Of a stretch of DNA of 64,000 nucleotides, positions 36,250 through 48,640 are shown piece after piece (within the stretch, counting starts at the first letter, position 1; each line of letters begins with the position of its first letter). Position numbers and translations under genes: made by a program. The notes beneath the pieces are model-generated. The model was given only the letters and a program-made list of their open reading frames with translations. It did not search any database and was not told where the DNA came from. Source of the DNA: Aquilaria yunnanensis (taxonomy: Eukaryota > Streptophyta > Magnoliopsida > Malvales > Thymelaeaceae); the NCBI GenBank assembly GCA_039654915.1, contig CM077596.1, forward strand, positions 47,428,501 through 47,492,500, given 5' to 3'.

Positions 36250-39200
36250 TGTAAGGTTTCAAGAGCAAAACAAGCACAGCAGAAATTAACCGAAATTCTT
36301 CAGAATCCAAGGAAAATAGAGTAAATCGGGTGCTTGAAAATCGCTACAACAGAAGGAAAAAGAAAAGCAACGAGGAAAAGCAATGTAGCAGCTGCATTGC
36401 AAATGGTTTTGTTGGTTGTTCATGGCTAAGTTGTAGCTAGGAAAAAGAAATTTGAATATGCAACCTCAAAAGCAATGTGAAAATGTGGTGTTACATTTTC
36501 ATGGCAAATTTGTTGCCTAGTAATCCATTTAAGCAATGAATTTGCTATAAAAAAGCAACACTATGTCAGAGTGTTGCTTTATCATGACAAATTCGTTGCT
36601 TTAAAAGCAACAAATTTGCTACGCAAAAGCAGTGCTGCATTTGTCATTGCTTTTTTTGTGGCAAATTCATGGGTTTTTTTGTGTGAATTTTTAGAATGAA
36701 TTTTAAAGCAACGATTCAGTCACAATTTTTGTCACAATGTAATGTTTTGAAATACTCCTCAACCCATTTTCATCATCTATTCTTCCTCTAAAAATTTTAT
36801 TTATGATGAAATTGTAATTTTTTTATTGAATTAACTTTTTACCAAATTTTCCTTATAATGAAATTGTAATTTTATTACCGAACTAATTTTTGACAAAATT
36901 GCAATTTGGACCCAATCAACTTAGGAAGCTAATTAGATAGTGAAATAACAAATTATTTTTACTAATTTCTTAAATAAAAAATTTTCATTTTTATTGGCCT
37001 TTCTTTTAAGTGTGTGTTTTTTTCCCCATTTTTGTTATTTATTATTATCAAATTCTCTAGAATTGGCCGATATGCTTTTATAAACAATATACAAATGCTT
37101 GTTATTTGTTAAGTGGATAATTTATATACTTTCAATTGTTTGAAAATGGACATCTATAGAAGTTTGATAAACTAAGGAAAATGACAATTTTATATACTTT
37201 CAATTGCAAATGCCACCACCCACTAGAAGCTTTTTATATAGACCAAGGAAAAATACAAATAGAAAAAACCAAAAAAAAAAAAAAAAGGAAATTTTTACCT
37301 ACTGCTAGTCTTGTATACAAGCTTTCAGCGTTCTTTTTGCTTCATTTAATGAAAAAAGAGAGCAAGTAAGAGAGTCAAAGATTTAGGAAGCTTTACGTTC
37401 CCTAACTCTGCCAAGAAATCTATTAGATTGCATTTTTCGTACAATTGGTTGCCAAGAAATTTATTAGATTGCACTTTGTTCTCAATGGGCAGCCATCATT
37501 CATTACTTTATCGTTGCTTTTTCATCCCACAAGGAAGAGAAGCGGGCAGAGCATTTAGGTAGAAGAGTTTGAAAAAGAAGCAATGGATGAGTGTTGTTGC
37601 TTTTTCATTGCTTAAAGGAAAGGGCAACCAACTTTTCATTGCCTTAGGTTTTCTCTGCTTTCCCTTTCATTCTATCAAACCTCCATATCCATCATCCCCC
37701 CCATCCTTATTTCTCCATTTCCACCACCTAAACTAGTGTCCAAACCTTTACTCCTTACCAACCACTGCCTTTGTCACTGCCTTCATCACCACTGGCAACA
37801 AATCATCAAACCAAAATAGCCAGGTGAGTTGTTAATAAAGTTTTTCTTCTTCAGAAAAACTTGTATAAGCCAGCTTTCATTTTATCCCTTATTTGGTTTT
37901 TAAATAGATGGTAGCAGTAATTTCGTTTTCTCCTTTACTTTGTTTTTTTCTTTATTTCATTTTTTCCTTTATCTTCACAACATGCAGATGCAGCTACAGT
38001 AAATTTATAAGCAACGATAGCTCATTGTGACCATTTAGGATAGCATGCAAATAGAGATTGATGCTACCTTTAAGGGCATCATCTCTAGATTTCATGTAGA
38101 TGAGAGACTCTCAGTTGCACCATTGGTGACATTGCTAGCCAGATCATCTTGGGCAAAAGAGCACGAAGGCTATGACAACTAATCTTAATCAGCAAGATAG
38201 GGGCACATCGTGTTAAGATTTAGGGGTTTAGGTTCTTATTGGTGTACACTATTTTACTACTTTTTTAGGATATTTTGTGGATATTTTATTTTATGGTTAA
38301 TTATTTTTAGAATCCAAAGTTATTTATCATAACTTTTATTAATTTTTTATTTATGATTTTATTTATTTTAATTATTGCATTTATATCTAAATCTATATCT
38401 AAAAAAACTTACCTTCGATGTTTTTTTCATACTGTTTCAACAAAAAAAACAATGATATAATTGGTTACCTACTAGCACCTAAAAAGCAGTAAACCTCTTT
38501 CATTGATGTTTTGCAACGAAAGATCAATGATGCAAATTTGTTGCTTTCTTGGAACAAAAAAGCAATGAGACAACGTCATTGCTTTCTTGCAACACAAAAG
38601 CAATGAGAAGGTCTTGTTGTTTTACATCATTGCATATTTGTTGCTTATAGAAAGTAGCGGCCATTTTACCAACAAATTTGCAGTGACTATTTTTTTTTTC
38701 CATTTTGTGTACGAAACAATGAATCTGTAATAAATCTGGCCATTGCTTTTATTTTTCTGTGTTGTAGTGAATTTTATACCTAGTCGATTGAAATCTTTCT
38801 CTTAACAGTTGAGTTAAATCAATAAAACTTAAATAGTTGATGTGTTCAAGCTCTCTATGGTATCCACACGAACCACTCAAATCACCACACCTCCACCACA
38901 TTTCAGCAAGTGCATTCCTCCAATTCCTAAAGTGCTAGCTTGCATCCACCAAAGAATGACAAGAGAAGAATGCAGTTGGAACTTTCAAAACTTTTTTGAT
39001 TTCATCCAAGGGAGGCAGTAGGTACGAGAATCCTCATTATATGATGTATATATAATGAGGCTTAACTCCAAGCCTAATAGGTTTCAAATTCCTAATCTAA
39101 TTTGCCTTAATTTCAGGCTTAATAATGGCTCAACTCTAGGGCCAATAATTAATCCAAAATTATCATGAAATCGAAACCAAACAATTTGGCTCATGCACTC

Positions 39201-40099
39201 AAATGATCCAATTAGCTCTACATGTGCAACCTAATAGGCTTCTATCACATTGGTAATGATCATAAATCACATTTATGATCATAAATAATAAGTGGTGTCT
39301 AGCAACACATCATTTCTGCCCAGGTGACAAGATAATAGGTGATTTGACTAAACCTCTATAATCATTATTCGTATACACCATTGTCCTTTTGTCCAACATA
39401 TCAAGACCGAGCACGAGATATGACATGTGTCACTCTTGTATAGCCCAATCTTTAGTTTTTTTATTCTCACGTAAACTAGCTAAAACTAATGACGTTGATA
39501 TCTCATATCAACTCATCCGAGCATGGCTATGCATTCCCTCAATTTCACTCAATTAAGGGGCCCAAAGATATCAATTTCGTTACATAAAAGAGACAAATCT
39601 CATCTTGATCACATAAAACCTTTCGCATGATATGTGACATACCTAATGATCAACTTCATGTTCACTCAATTGCGAGCAACAATGGAAGGTATCAAAGTAT
39701 GTGACTCACATTTAGGGAACCCTGATAACCTTAGGTCAAATGACTACATATTCTATAATTACTATGAGGATCACTTATGACACTCACGTAACGACCCATG
39801 TAAAGTGCTCATGAAAGGTCAATCCAGTATACAAATTCTCCAACTTGTACCCATATATAAACTACATATCTCATATTAGTTACCACATATGCTAGTTTTA
39901 ATGTATTATTGCTATTGACTTTACAATAAAACTAGACCAGGGATGTTTAAGAATATTATTATTCTAGAATTATAATTACGTTTGATCATGTTACGTAGAA
40001 ACAAACAATAAATGGAATTATTGGAATAAAGCCTCAATAAAATATCATGACTCAATGTTTAAAATACAATCATCTCATAATTGACTTTTGAGCACAACA
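36250..40099 (-). mobile_element. Copia-like solo LTR, interrupted by a CACTA element
   Basis: On the minus strand it runs from TGTTGTGCTCAAAAGTC to GCTCTTGAAACCTTACA, TG...CA ends typical of plant Copia LTRs. Without the 2.4-kb CACTA it is about 1.4 kb. No pol genes accompany it. Immediate 5-bp flanks differ (CTTAT and ATAAT), but ATACTTATT occurs at both 36242-36250 and 40103-40111. The duplication is thus uncertain by a few bases. Confidence 0.6.
36342..38769. mobile_element. Non-autonomous CACTA element
   Basis: The left end is CGCTACAACAGAAGG (one change from CACTACAACA); the complement of the right end is CACTACAACACAGAAA. A 3-bp duplication AAT flanks both (36339-36341 and 38770-38772). 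Subterminal regions are packed with AAAAGCAATG/CATTGCTTTT-type motifs in both orientations at about 36360-36700 and 38480-38760, likely transposase-binding sites by analogy with En/Spm. No transposase is recognisable, and an exon-like block at about 37980-38180 is unassigned. Confidence 0.85.
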
Positions 40100-40107
40100 A
40101 TAATACT

Positions 40108-40590
40108 TATTAACCCTAAAAACCCTAAATCAAAATCCTAATCTTAAACTTTAAAACCCTAAACACTAACCATAACCTTAACCATATACCTTAAAATTTA
40201 AAACTATTAACCCTAATTGTAATCCTAACCTTAACCTTTACCATAACTTTAAATCTGAACTGTAAACCCTAAACTTAAACACAAGACCCTAACTCTAAAC
40301 TTTGAAACTTTGACACTAACTTTAACCTAAACTATAAATCCTAAATCATAACCGTAAAAACCCTATACCTAAATCTAAATTATAAATTATAAACTTAATC
40401 CCTAACCCTAACACTGGCCCTAGCCTTTACCATAAACCCTAAATCTAAACTCTAAACCCTAAACCATGTAACCCAAAGCTCTAACCTTAACCCTAAGCCT
40501 TAACCAAAACCTTAACTATAAACCATCAGCCCTAAATCCCTAAACCTTAAACATTAATGCTCAATCCAAACCCTAACCCTAAACCTTACA
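40108..40590. repeat. Degenerate telomere-like CCCTAAA array
   Basis: Many CCCTAAA, ACCCTAA and decayed derivatives follow one another, directly after the Copia-like LTR. It is interstitial. Like the array at 1486-2065, it is followed by TTTAGTAAGT-containing sequence. Confidence 0.8.
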
Positions 40591-40599
40591 TTTTGTCTT

Positions 40600-41140
40600 T
40601 CATTACCTTCCATAGTGAATAAGTCTCATTTATGAAGACTTTCATATTTAGCAAGTCCTATATTTTGGGAGGATAACTTCCATAATTCGTAACTTTCATT
40701 TTTTGGGACTTCAATATTTATTAAGTCTCATATATGGGGAGGAGACTACTATATTTAGTAACTTTTATTTTTTAAGTTGTCCATATTTAGTAAATATCAT
40801 ATTTTGGGAGGCAATTTTCATTTAGTAACTTTCATTTCTTAGGGCTTTTATATTTAGTAAGTCTCATATTTGAGTCTTTCCAAAACAATTTTCATATTTA
40901 GTAAGTTTAATGATCATGGTATGCAACTGTTCAAATTACAACATTGGTCCATAAATGTTTAAGTATAGTGCAACAAGGTGCCTAAAATTCAAAAATTTTC
41001 ATTTTCGTCACCCATAATAACTATAGCATAGGTTTCTGAACTTTTCAAATCATTACATTTTCACTTAAATTTTTTGAAATTTTGTAGTTTAGTCATTAAT
41101 AGCTAACTAAAGCTGCAGTTTGTAGCAACTTCATAGAAAT
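40600..41140. repeat. TTTAGTAAGT-type repeat, diverged
   Basis: It contains several copies of ATATTTAGTAAGT or near forms, then AAGTTTAATGATCATGGT, AAGTATAGTGCAACAAGGTGCC and AACTTTTCAAATCATTACAT. These are in the same order as the 467-bp unit at 33005-34370. It is non-coding. Confidence 0.72.
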
Positions 41141-41216
41141 TTTATTGGAGCAGAAGGTAGCAAAATTGTCAAAGTGTGTATCTAAGTGATAGCTAGATGA
41201 TGGTTTAGGTAGCTTG

Positions 41217-44200
41217 TGCGGTGGAACAAGGTCCTAGGGCCTTGAATTTACTTCCACTGGTAGGCTCTCAGGGAACTATGATCCCACTTGGTTACAATTA
41301 GCTAGTTATTACTCATGAAATATCTTAAATCATTACGTGCAACTAGTTACTTGGCCTACCCTGCATAGGAAATATGTATGCATTGTCTTGGCTATACAAT
41401 GACAATAAATTAAAACAACATTCAAAATAGTGCCACAGCAATTAATAAAAACACAATTTGAACAAGCCAAGACATAAAACTTTAGTTACTTTAACTCCAA
41501 GTAACAACAATGTGCATACATCCTAATCTTATATGCACCTAAATGTAACCCTAGTGTTATACATACCAATGGACACTAGTAGAGGTAATCTCTTTGTATG
41601 AAAACACTATACATGTGGAATAAACAACATATATCTACAAAGATCCGTCTTTACTTCTTCACCCAAGCAAGCTAGCTTTAAGTGATGAACCACACTTTTC
41701 TTGTACTCACTTAGCCTCAAACTATAAGGCAAACACTTAGTACTAGCTTATGCTACAAGTAGCTTGGAAACTTGAAGTTTCCTACTTAAAGAATACCTTT
41801 ATACCAATAAAACTCGGCCTTAACAGCTGCCCCTTACCAACTGTTAAGCCCAATTAACCCACTAAAAACCTACACAACACTTAAGGGGTGAGTACTCAAA
41901 AGTACTCCGTAAAGGATTCAACACCTGCAAGGGAAAAGATGTGCAAGCATGCAAAGCACAACAAACATACATATATAAATAACATACAAAACAAACAAGT
42001 AACCAACAATATGACTAGAAACAAGCATAAGAATAACAAACAATGTTACCACTCTGAGTGCTTCTATATAGTGATTAGATTTAGTGAGCTCAAGCCCCAG
42101 GCAGTCCATGTCTTGTAGGCCAAGCAGAACATGCGCACTATGTTAACCCAAGTGGCCCTCTTGGTCATTATGCAAAGATGTGTATATTGGTCCAAACATC
42201 ACACATATATTCACATACAACTAGATTCGGAAATAATAATGATAGTGAAATTCTTTATTCCTAGCCAATATGGAATTTGAGTAAAATCCCCAAGTGCATG
42301 TATAATCATATGCACACATGATGCTATTGGTGAGCATTTTATGCGTTCAAACTTTCATACCGTGTCTAACTCAAATTTTACCCATGTTCTTCTATGCCCT
42401 AAAGGTTTTAAACCCTTTAATACACTTAAACCTTCATAGGGAAATAGGTTTGAGGCATTAAATCCATCTAAGTTTATAATTATGGATTTTTCACTTAACC
42501 GGGTAGAGATGAGCATATGAACAGCGCTTAGTAAAATTAGTCAATTTTTGACAGGCCATAACTCTGGCTACAGCATACCAAATCCAATGATTCAAAAGCC
42601 AAGTTATTTATCTTGAATTTTTATAAGTTTGGTCAAAATTTCATAACCAAATTATTTATGTACAAAAATTTATGGCAGCTGGAGTACAGGGTACCAAATT
42701 TTAGCTGCTATTGACCATTATGCCCATACAAAATATCATAATATTCATAGACTCCATTTCCAGGTACAAAACCCACTTAGTAGTGTCCATACATGTCTTA
42801 TACACCTGGGAAAACCATTCCCATGAATTTAGAACGATTTTAACCATCATTCATAAAAATGCCATCAAAACAGCCCATAAACACCATATGGATAGCATTT
42901 TATACACACTTCAAACTACACTCCATTGATCTATATATTCTTCTCACACTACACATACAACATACCCAAATCATTCACATGCATTTATGCACCATATACA
43001 TGAAAATAACTCAGTTAATACGTACACTAAGCTTCTTGGAGAACTTCAAAAGCACTAAGCACTCCAGAAACTTGAAGGGACCAGCTGCTGCGTAAGGCAG
43101 AAAGTACCATTACTAAAAATAGCTAATGTGTTCCAAAAATCATGAAAATTTTCAGTTTACAACTAAACATATGGAAGTTAATATACTTAAATTTCACAGA
43201 AAAATTCAAATGACAACTATTATTTTGAATGCTCTCTTTCAGGTGCTCCTGAAATGGACAAAAATGGGGTAAGTCTCCTTGAAGAAACTTAGTAAGGGCT
43301 TATCATTAGAAACTTGAATTCCCAGCAACATACCTGAAATCCAAAGACATAAAAACACAAACGCAAAACACATATACAAAAATATAACCATCCAAACGCA
43401 CAAACAAACAAAACACAATCAAATGCAATGCTGGCAACAATACATCATTAGGGTTAGTCCATAAACAATCAAATAAACAATATGTAATCACTATGGCAGC
43501 CCTCCTCAAGCTAATGCTTGGTAGTAGGAGTTTAATTGGTCTTTGTTAGTACTAACTTAGGCTCTAGAAACTCCTGTAAATACTGCCATCTTAGTGCATG
43601 AAAAACAGTAAGGCTGGAACCTTGTTCATGCATTTCCCCTTAACCCATACTTGGTTCCTTGAGCTTTTTGCTTTCTTCCAAGCATGGTCTTAGCTTCATG
43701 GATGCTTGATCATCATATTAGGACAATAAAAAACCATGAAACATGAAGATAAAACCCTTACCTAAGTCGTGAAGGCTGAAATCTTCAAGAGATACACAAT
43801 AAACCTGAAAACTAGGGTTTTTCTCTTTCTTGTTGCATCCGATTGCCTTTCTTTGCGATTTCTTGGGAGATTGAGCTATGGTAGCTATGGAAGCTTATAG
43901 AGGAGCTAAGGAACAGGTTGTACCTAGTGGGGGACGAAAATGGGCAAGAAATGGTAATAAATCAAGATATTTTACTTGACTTGATTAGTTTAACCTTAAC
44001 CCTCACTTAGGTCACTATATGTCTTAAGCAAAGACTTTTTGCCTAATCTTTAGCCCACCTTTTTTACCTTAAAACCTGGAAATAAAAGGCTGAGATAATG
44101 CTAGAAATGGCCACATTTGACTCTTGTCAAAAATTATCCCATCTTTAAGTTATTTTTGTGAACAATTGTACACCTATTTGTTCTAGGCTCTTGAATAATA

Positions 44201-46329
44201 GCTTTTGTTTCCTTTATGCAATTCAGCCTCCAAAAATTGCTTCCATACCATTCAAATCCTTCCAAAATCTTTCTTTTAGAGTTGTACAATTGAGTACCCA
44301 GGTCTTGAAATCTTGCAATAAAACCCATAGATTACTTGTCAAACAAGCAATCCTTTAGGGCTCCCTTTAGTACCAAGTAACCATTGTAATCTTTTAGGAA
44401 GGTGTAGATTATTCACTTTACCCCTTGCATTTCATTCACTATGGTGAAAATTACGCTATATAATGGTTTATAACCATTATACCTTTATACTATAATTTTC
44501 CCATTTGTTAAGGTGGTAACAAACAATGCAAATAATGGATGGGTGGATGGATGAATGAAATATGCACATGCACATGCACTAAGGACTTCCTTACACCCGT
44601 AGGTGCTAGACTTGCCATGAGCTCCTACGGCTGGGGAACCTGAATACTGGCCCTCTTATCCTATGTTAGCACTTAAGCAACCTCATGAAGTCCTTTTATG
44701 GGCGCCTTAGGGCAAGTCGTCACTTACTGAACCCTTGCCCACCTCTGACGAGTTACTTAGAGTAAGTCACTGCTTACTCCCTCCTTATTCGTCTCTTCCC
44801 TTAACTTATTATGTAGGGTAATTGCCTTATGTGGTTCAACTTACCAAGCTCTTCAAGCTTAGCTTAGAGCTTCTTAGTGGCTTACTTACCAAACCACAAA
44901 GTTTAGTTGGGATCCTCTTAGGTTTCCTCTTCATTGCTCGAAAGTCTATGACCTTCCACTTGGGCCAACAAAGAATCTAAAACCTGCCTTAATCCCTTTA
45001 GTAATTCCTTAGCAACTTAAGCTCTTTAACCCATTTAGCCACCATTACTTACCTTACCTTAACCACACCACTTAGCTACCACCTAAATAATGCATAATTC
45101 CTAACTTAGGAATGAGTTCTAGACCTAACCAAGACTACTGGATATCTTAAATTGGCCTAGGGATGATAACTGAAAGATTGAGACATCCTTGCGGTGCCTC
45201 GAGCTTAAGGGACTTATGCCTTGGCGATGCATTCGGGGATGTGTGGAATCAGTTCTCAAGTTTTCTGGAAAGTCATCTGTGATGCGTCACCATTTCGCAA
45301 TGTACTATCTTGCGTGAAACTTGCTCAATCTTTCAATCCCCAAAGCCAATTTACATGGGTCTTATTTCTACTTCATTCCCACATGTAATACTACATTTCT
45401 ATCCCCTATTTGAGCTGAATTAACTTAAATCTCTTACCTCAATTCATCCTTAAAGCAAGAAGCAAGAGACAAGCACACTTGAGCTCCACGGAGTTCCTTT
45501 GAGTTCCAAGCTTGAATTCAACCAAATTGGACACCAAAGGCACGAAATTAATACCATTTCTAACCATTTAACAAGCTTAGGACTAACCCAAAAGGATCAA
45601 AGACATTTACCTTAAGGTTTGAACCAAAAACTTACAAGAACAACTTCAAGTGCACCAAATACACCAAAAATGAGCAAAGGACTTGTTAGGATGGTTTTGG
45701 GACCTTCAGTTTAAATGGAAATTTGGGTGATTTGGGAGCTTTGATGAGGAGGAGCTATGGAGGGGAAAGTGCCACAAAATTGGTGGATGGAGGAGATGAT
45801 GAATAGTCCCAACTCTTCCAAATATATATAACCAACTACTCCTATTTATCCCAATTCTCTTCTACTTGTCACTTTGGCCCTCAAACTTAACTTTGATTTA
45901 CTTAGGCCCTTAAACTCTTTCTATTCCATTATTCCTTGGTCCCATAGAAAGGTTTTTCTTACCCACACACTTTTCCATTAAGTCACTTAAGCCATTATAA
46001 GACATAATAGCTCAATTTCTCACTTAGTACATTTTTCACCTTTAACTTCCACTTTTGGTTCAAATGGCTAAAAACACTTATGGTCTTAACTTACTTATCT
46101 CAAAACACTTGCATGAACCTAATTTCACATAAATTATAGTCATGCCACTGACTTAAGTCAAAATTATCATTTTGTCCCTTTGCCCTTTAGGTGCTAATTA
46201 CACTTTGGAACTCAACTTAACCTTACTCAGCTTGCTCTCCTTGCTTAATAAAACTTATTTGAGGATAAAAACTTGGGATTTACTTATCTTGAAATTTGAG
46301 CTTAGGGAAGTACTTGGAGAGCCTTTACA
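41217..46329 (-). mobile_element. Long solo-LTR-like element (LTR-B)
   Basis: On the minus strand it starts TGTAAAGGCTCTCC and ends GTTCCACCGCA. Flanks GCTTG (41212-41216) and GCCTG (46330-46334) agree at four of five bases. It encodes no gag or pol. A TATA-like TTATATATA lies on the minus strand near 45830, about 500 bp from the LTR start, as in a U3 region. Ends and interior are diverged homologues of LTR-A. Removing the 42046-44519 insertion leaves about 2.6 kb. Confidence 0.65.
42046..44519. mobile_element. Mutator-like insertion inside LTR-B
   Basis: The ends are short inverted repeats TTACCACTCT and the complement TTACCACCTT. The 9-bp sequence CAAACAATG occurs exactly outside both ends (42037-42045 and 44520-44528), the Mutator duplication size. 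The 2474-bp interior has no transposase. Because parts of the interior (42130-42230, 42540-42900) resemble LTR-A in direct orientation, captured or rearranged LTR sequence is possible, and the assignment is tentative. Confidence 0.5.
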
Positions 46330-46334
46330 GCCTG

Positions 46335-47929
46335 TGCAGTGATAGCTGGATGAGGAGATGGTCTTCCAAAATAATCAAGAATTTAGAAAAACAGATACCT
46401 TTTTTTTTTAAAGGACACTATCCAAGTTGGCATAAGCTTTGCAAATGTCAAGCTTCAAGGCTGCTTTGAAAGCTGCTAAGGCCACTAGCTTGATTTCCTG
46501 GAAAAGTTTGTAAGCCACAACTATGTTGTCATCACGATTATGTTTTCATCAATTGACTGGCCCGAAACAAAAACATTTTGATGAGGACCCACTAGCGACT
46601 TTAAGATAGGGCTCAACAGAGGTGTTTGAAGCAATTGGCAAATGCATTTGAAATAATTAAAAGATGTGTCTATGCACTTTATAGACACAATGAAATTACT
46701 AAGAGTATGGAATTATAAGTTATAAAAAATAAAAAACAATTGGCAAATGTGTTTGAAATAACATGTATATGCATTTATCACTTTATAAATTGTGTAAAAC
46801 ATATACATACCATGTTAGACCTATGGCAGACACACTTTGTTCGTGGCCCAAACACATGCCTTTAGTCTTTTAGAATTTGCGATCTATGTATGATGCCTAG
46901 ATCTAATGAGAACTAGTGTTTTCCAGCTTTGATCTAACATTGTAATTATAGGATCAAGTCATCTGAAACAATGTTAGGAAATGAGTGCCAATTAGAGAAT
47001 GTGAAGATTTTAAAAGTCTAAGCTAAGGCCATGATGGGTATTAGCTCAATGAATGAAGGGTAAATTTGGACATTAAGTATGTATGTGCAAATGTAGGTGG
47101 GTCTTTCAATGTAGGTCTTGAAAGGCTTAAAACTTCTAAAAAAATCAAACCTTAAAGGGATTTGAGACCGAACACATGGAGTATATACTTTAAATAATTA
47201 ACGTCAATTGATCTTCCCAACCCCCTAATTATTTGGCCCGTGTCCAGTTTGAATCAGCAAAAATTTTAGGTGGGTACTCTCAAATTTAAAAGGAGATATA
47301 AAGGGAAAAATTAATGGAGAAAAAAAAACAATGAAACATGATTTCACACAAATTGTTTCCTATTATACATCAACTAACTTAGAAGCCCTATTTTTACTGC
47401 TCCAATATTCCAAAAACTTGTTCTTATATTCCTGTAAAACATGAAGGCCACAACAGTAATAACCTATTCTTCTCACCTCTATTCTCTGTCATCTCCCCCT
47501 AATCTTATTCCCCCACTCTTTCCATTCCATAGTTCATTTTCAGCAACAATATGAGAACATGTTATTCTTGCTTTCTCTTTGCATAGTCATTCTAGTTAAA
47601 GGAAGGCTGTTTCTGACAAAAGTTATAGAAAGCAAACATTAAACATGGTGGGTTCACTAACTTTTCAGTAATTTAAGGTTTCTTGTTTTGAAATTCTTGA
47701 GTGGTGTATGAATTTGGGTGCATTTGGATGTACTATTGGTGTCTATATTTTTGAGTGATTTGAGTGCCTTTTGTAGGTGAATGTTGGGGGCAAAGGATCC
47801 AAATTAAACTGGTTTGCATGGGTCTACTGTGTGGAATTGCATTGGCATTGTATTATCATATAATATTCAAATGGCTACTTATTGTTGTTAATGAAGAATG
47901 GTATGGATTTATATATATTGTAGTACGAA
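46335..47929. other. Intergenic DNA, nothing assigned
   Basis: No recognisable coding sequence or element boundaries. The segment 46430-46500 has fairly even base composition but no supportable translation. The start (GTGATAGCTGGATGA) resembles the sequence left of LTR-B (GTGATAGCTAGATGA at about 41187). Confidence 0.45.
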
Positions 47930-48640
47930 ATTGATTTGCGTATCTATGAAACTGGGGTATTAATTTGTAAGAGTAAAGTTTAGTAAGTGTGAAATTTGAT
48001 GTAAGAAATTGAGTTATTATTTTATGAAATTGGATTAATTGTGTGTGTGTGTGTGTGCGTGTGTATAACTAAGTTGTTATTGTATGCAATTGAATTACCA
48101 TTATATAAAATTAGTTCATATTGTGCGAAATTATGTTGTAGGGGAATAGGTTGATATTATAAAAAAACGGACTCCTTATTGTATTAAACTGTATTGCTAT
48201 TGTACAAAAATGAAACAAGTGTTTGTTATATGAATCTGGATTGTTATTATATAAAATTGAGTTCCTATTATATGAGTTTTGAGTTTTGATAATACATAAA
48301 CTAGAATTTAGTTGCATGAAACTGAGCTGCTATTGTATGAACTATATATATACACATATATACGTACATACATACATATATATGTATGTATGTATGTATT
48401 ATATATATATATATATATAACCGTATTCCTATTATATGCAACTAAAAATGAATTGTATGAAACTTGCATGGTAGTGCACATTACGGAATTTTGAAAGTGT
48501 GAAACCCAATACATGAAATTGGACTACTAATGTCTAAAACTGGGATGGTACTATGCAAATTTGAATTGATATTATATGAAATTGGGTTCATATATGTATG
48601 AAACTATGTGCAAATATAACAATGAAATGTGAAAATACAT
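47930..48640. repeat. Degenerate minisatellite
   Basis: Variants of TGAAATTGAGTTGCTATTGTA recur about every 30-40 bp. Examples are near 48005, 48085, 48190, 48250, 48320, 48430 and 48560. Simple repeats are embedded: (GT)n at 48041-48064 and a TATG/TACA run at 48341-48420. No coding function is supported; open frames here follow from the repeat. Confidence 0.7.

Noticed and set aside
44158..44358. Frame NNCTPICSRLLNNSFCFLYA also present at 16204
   Set aside because: Both are parts of a repeated DNA segment, have no upstream coding context and end at unrelated stops.
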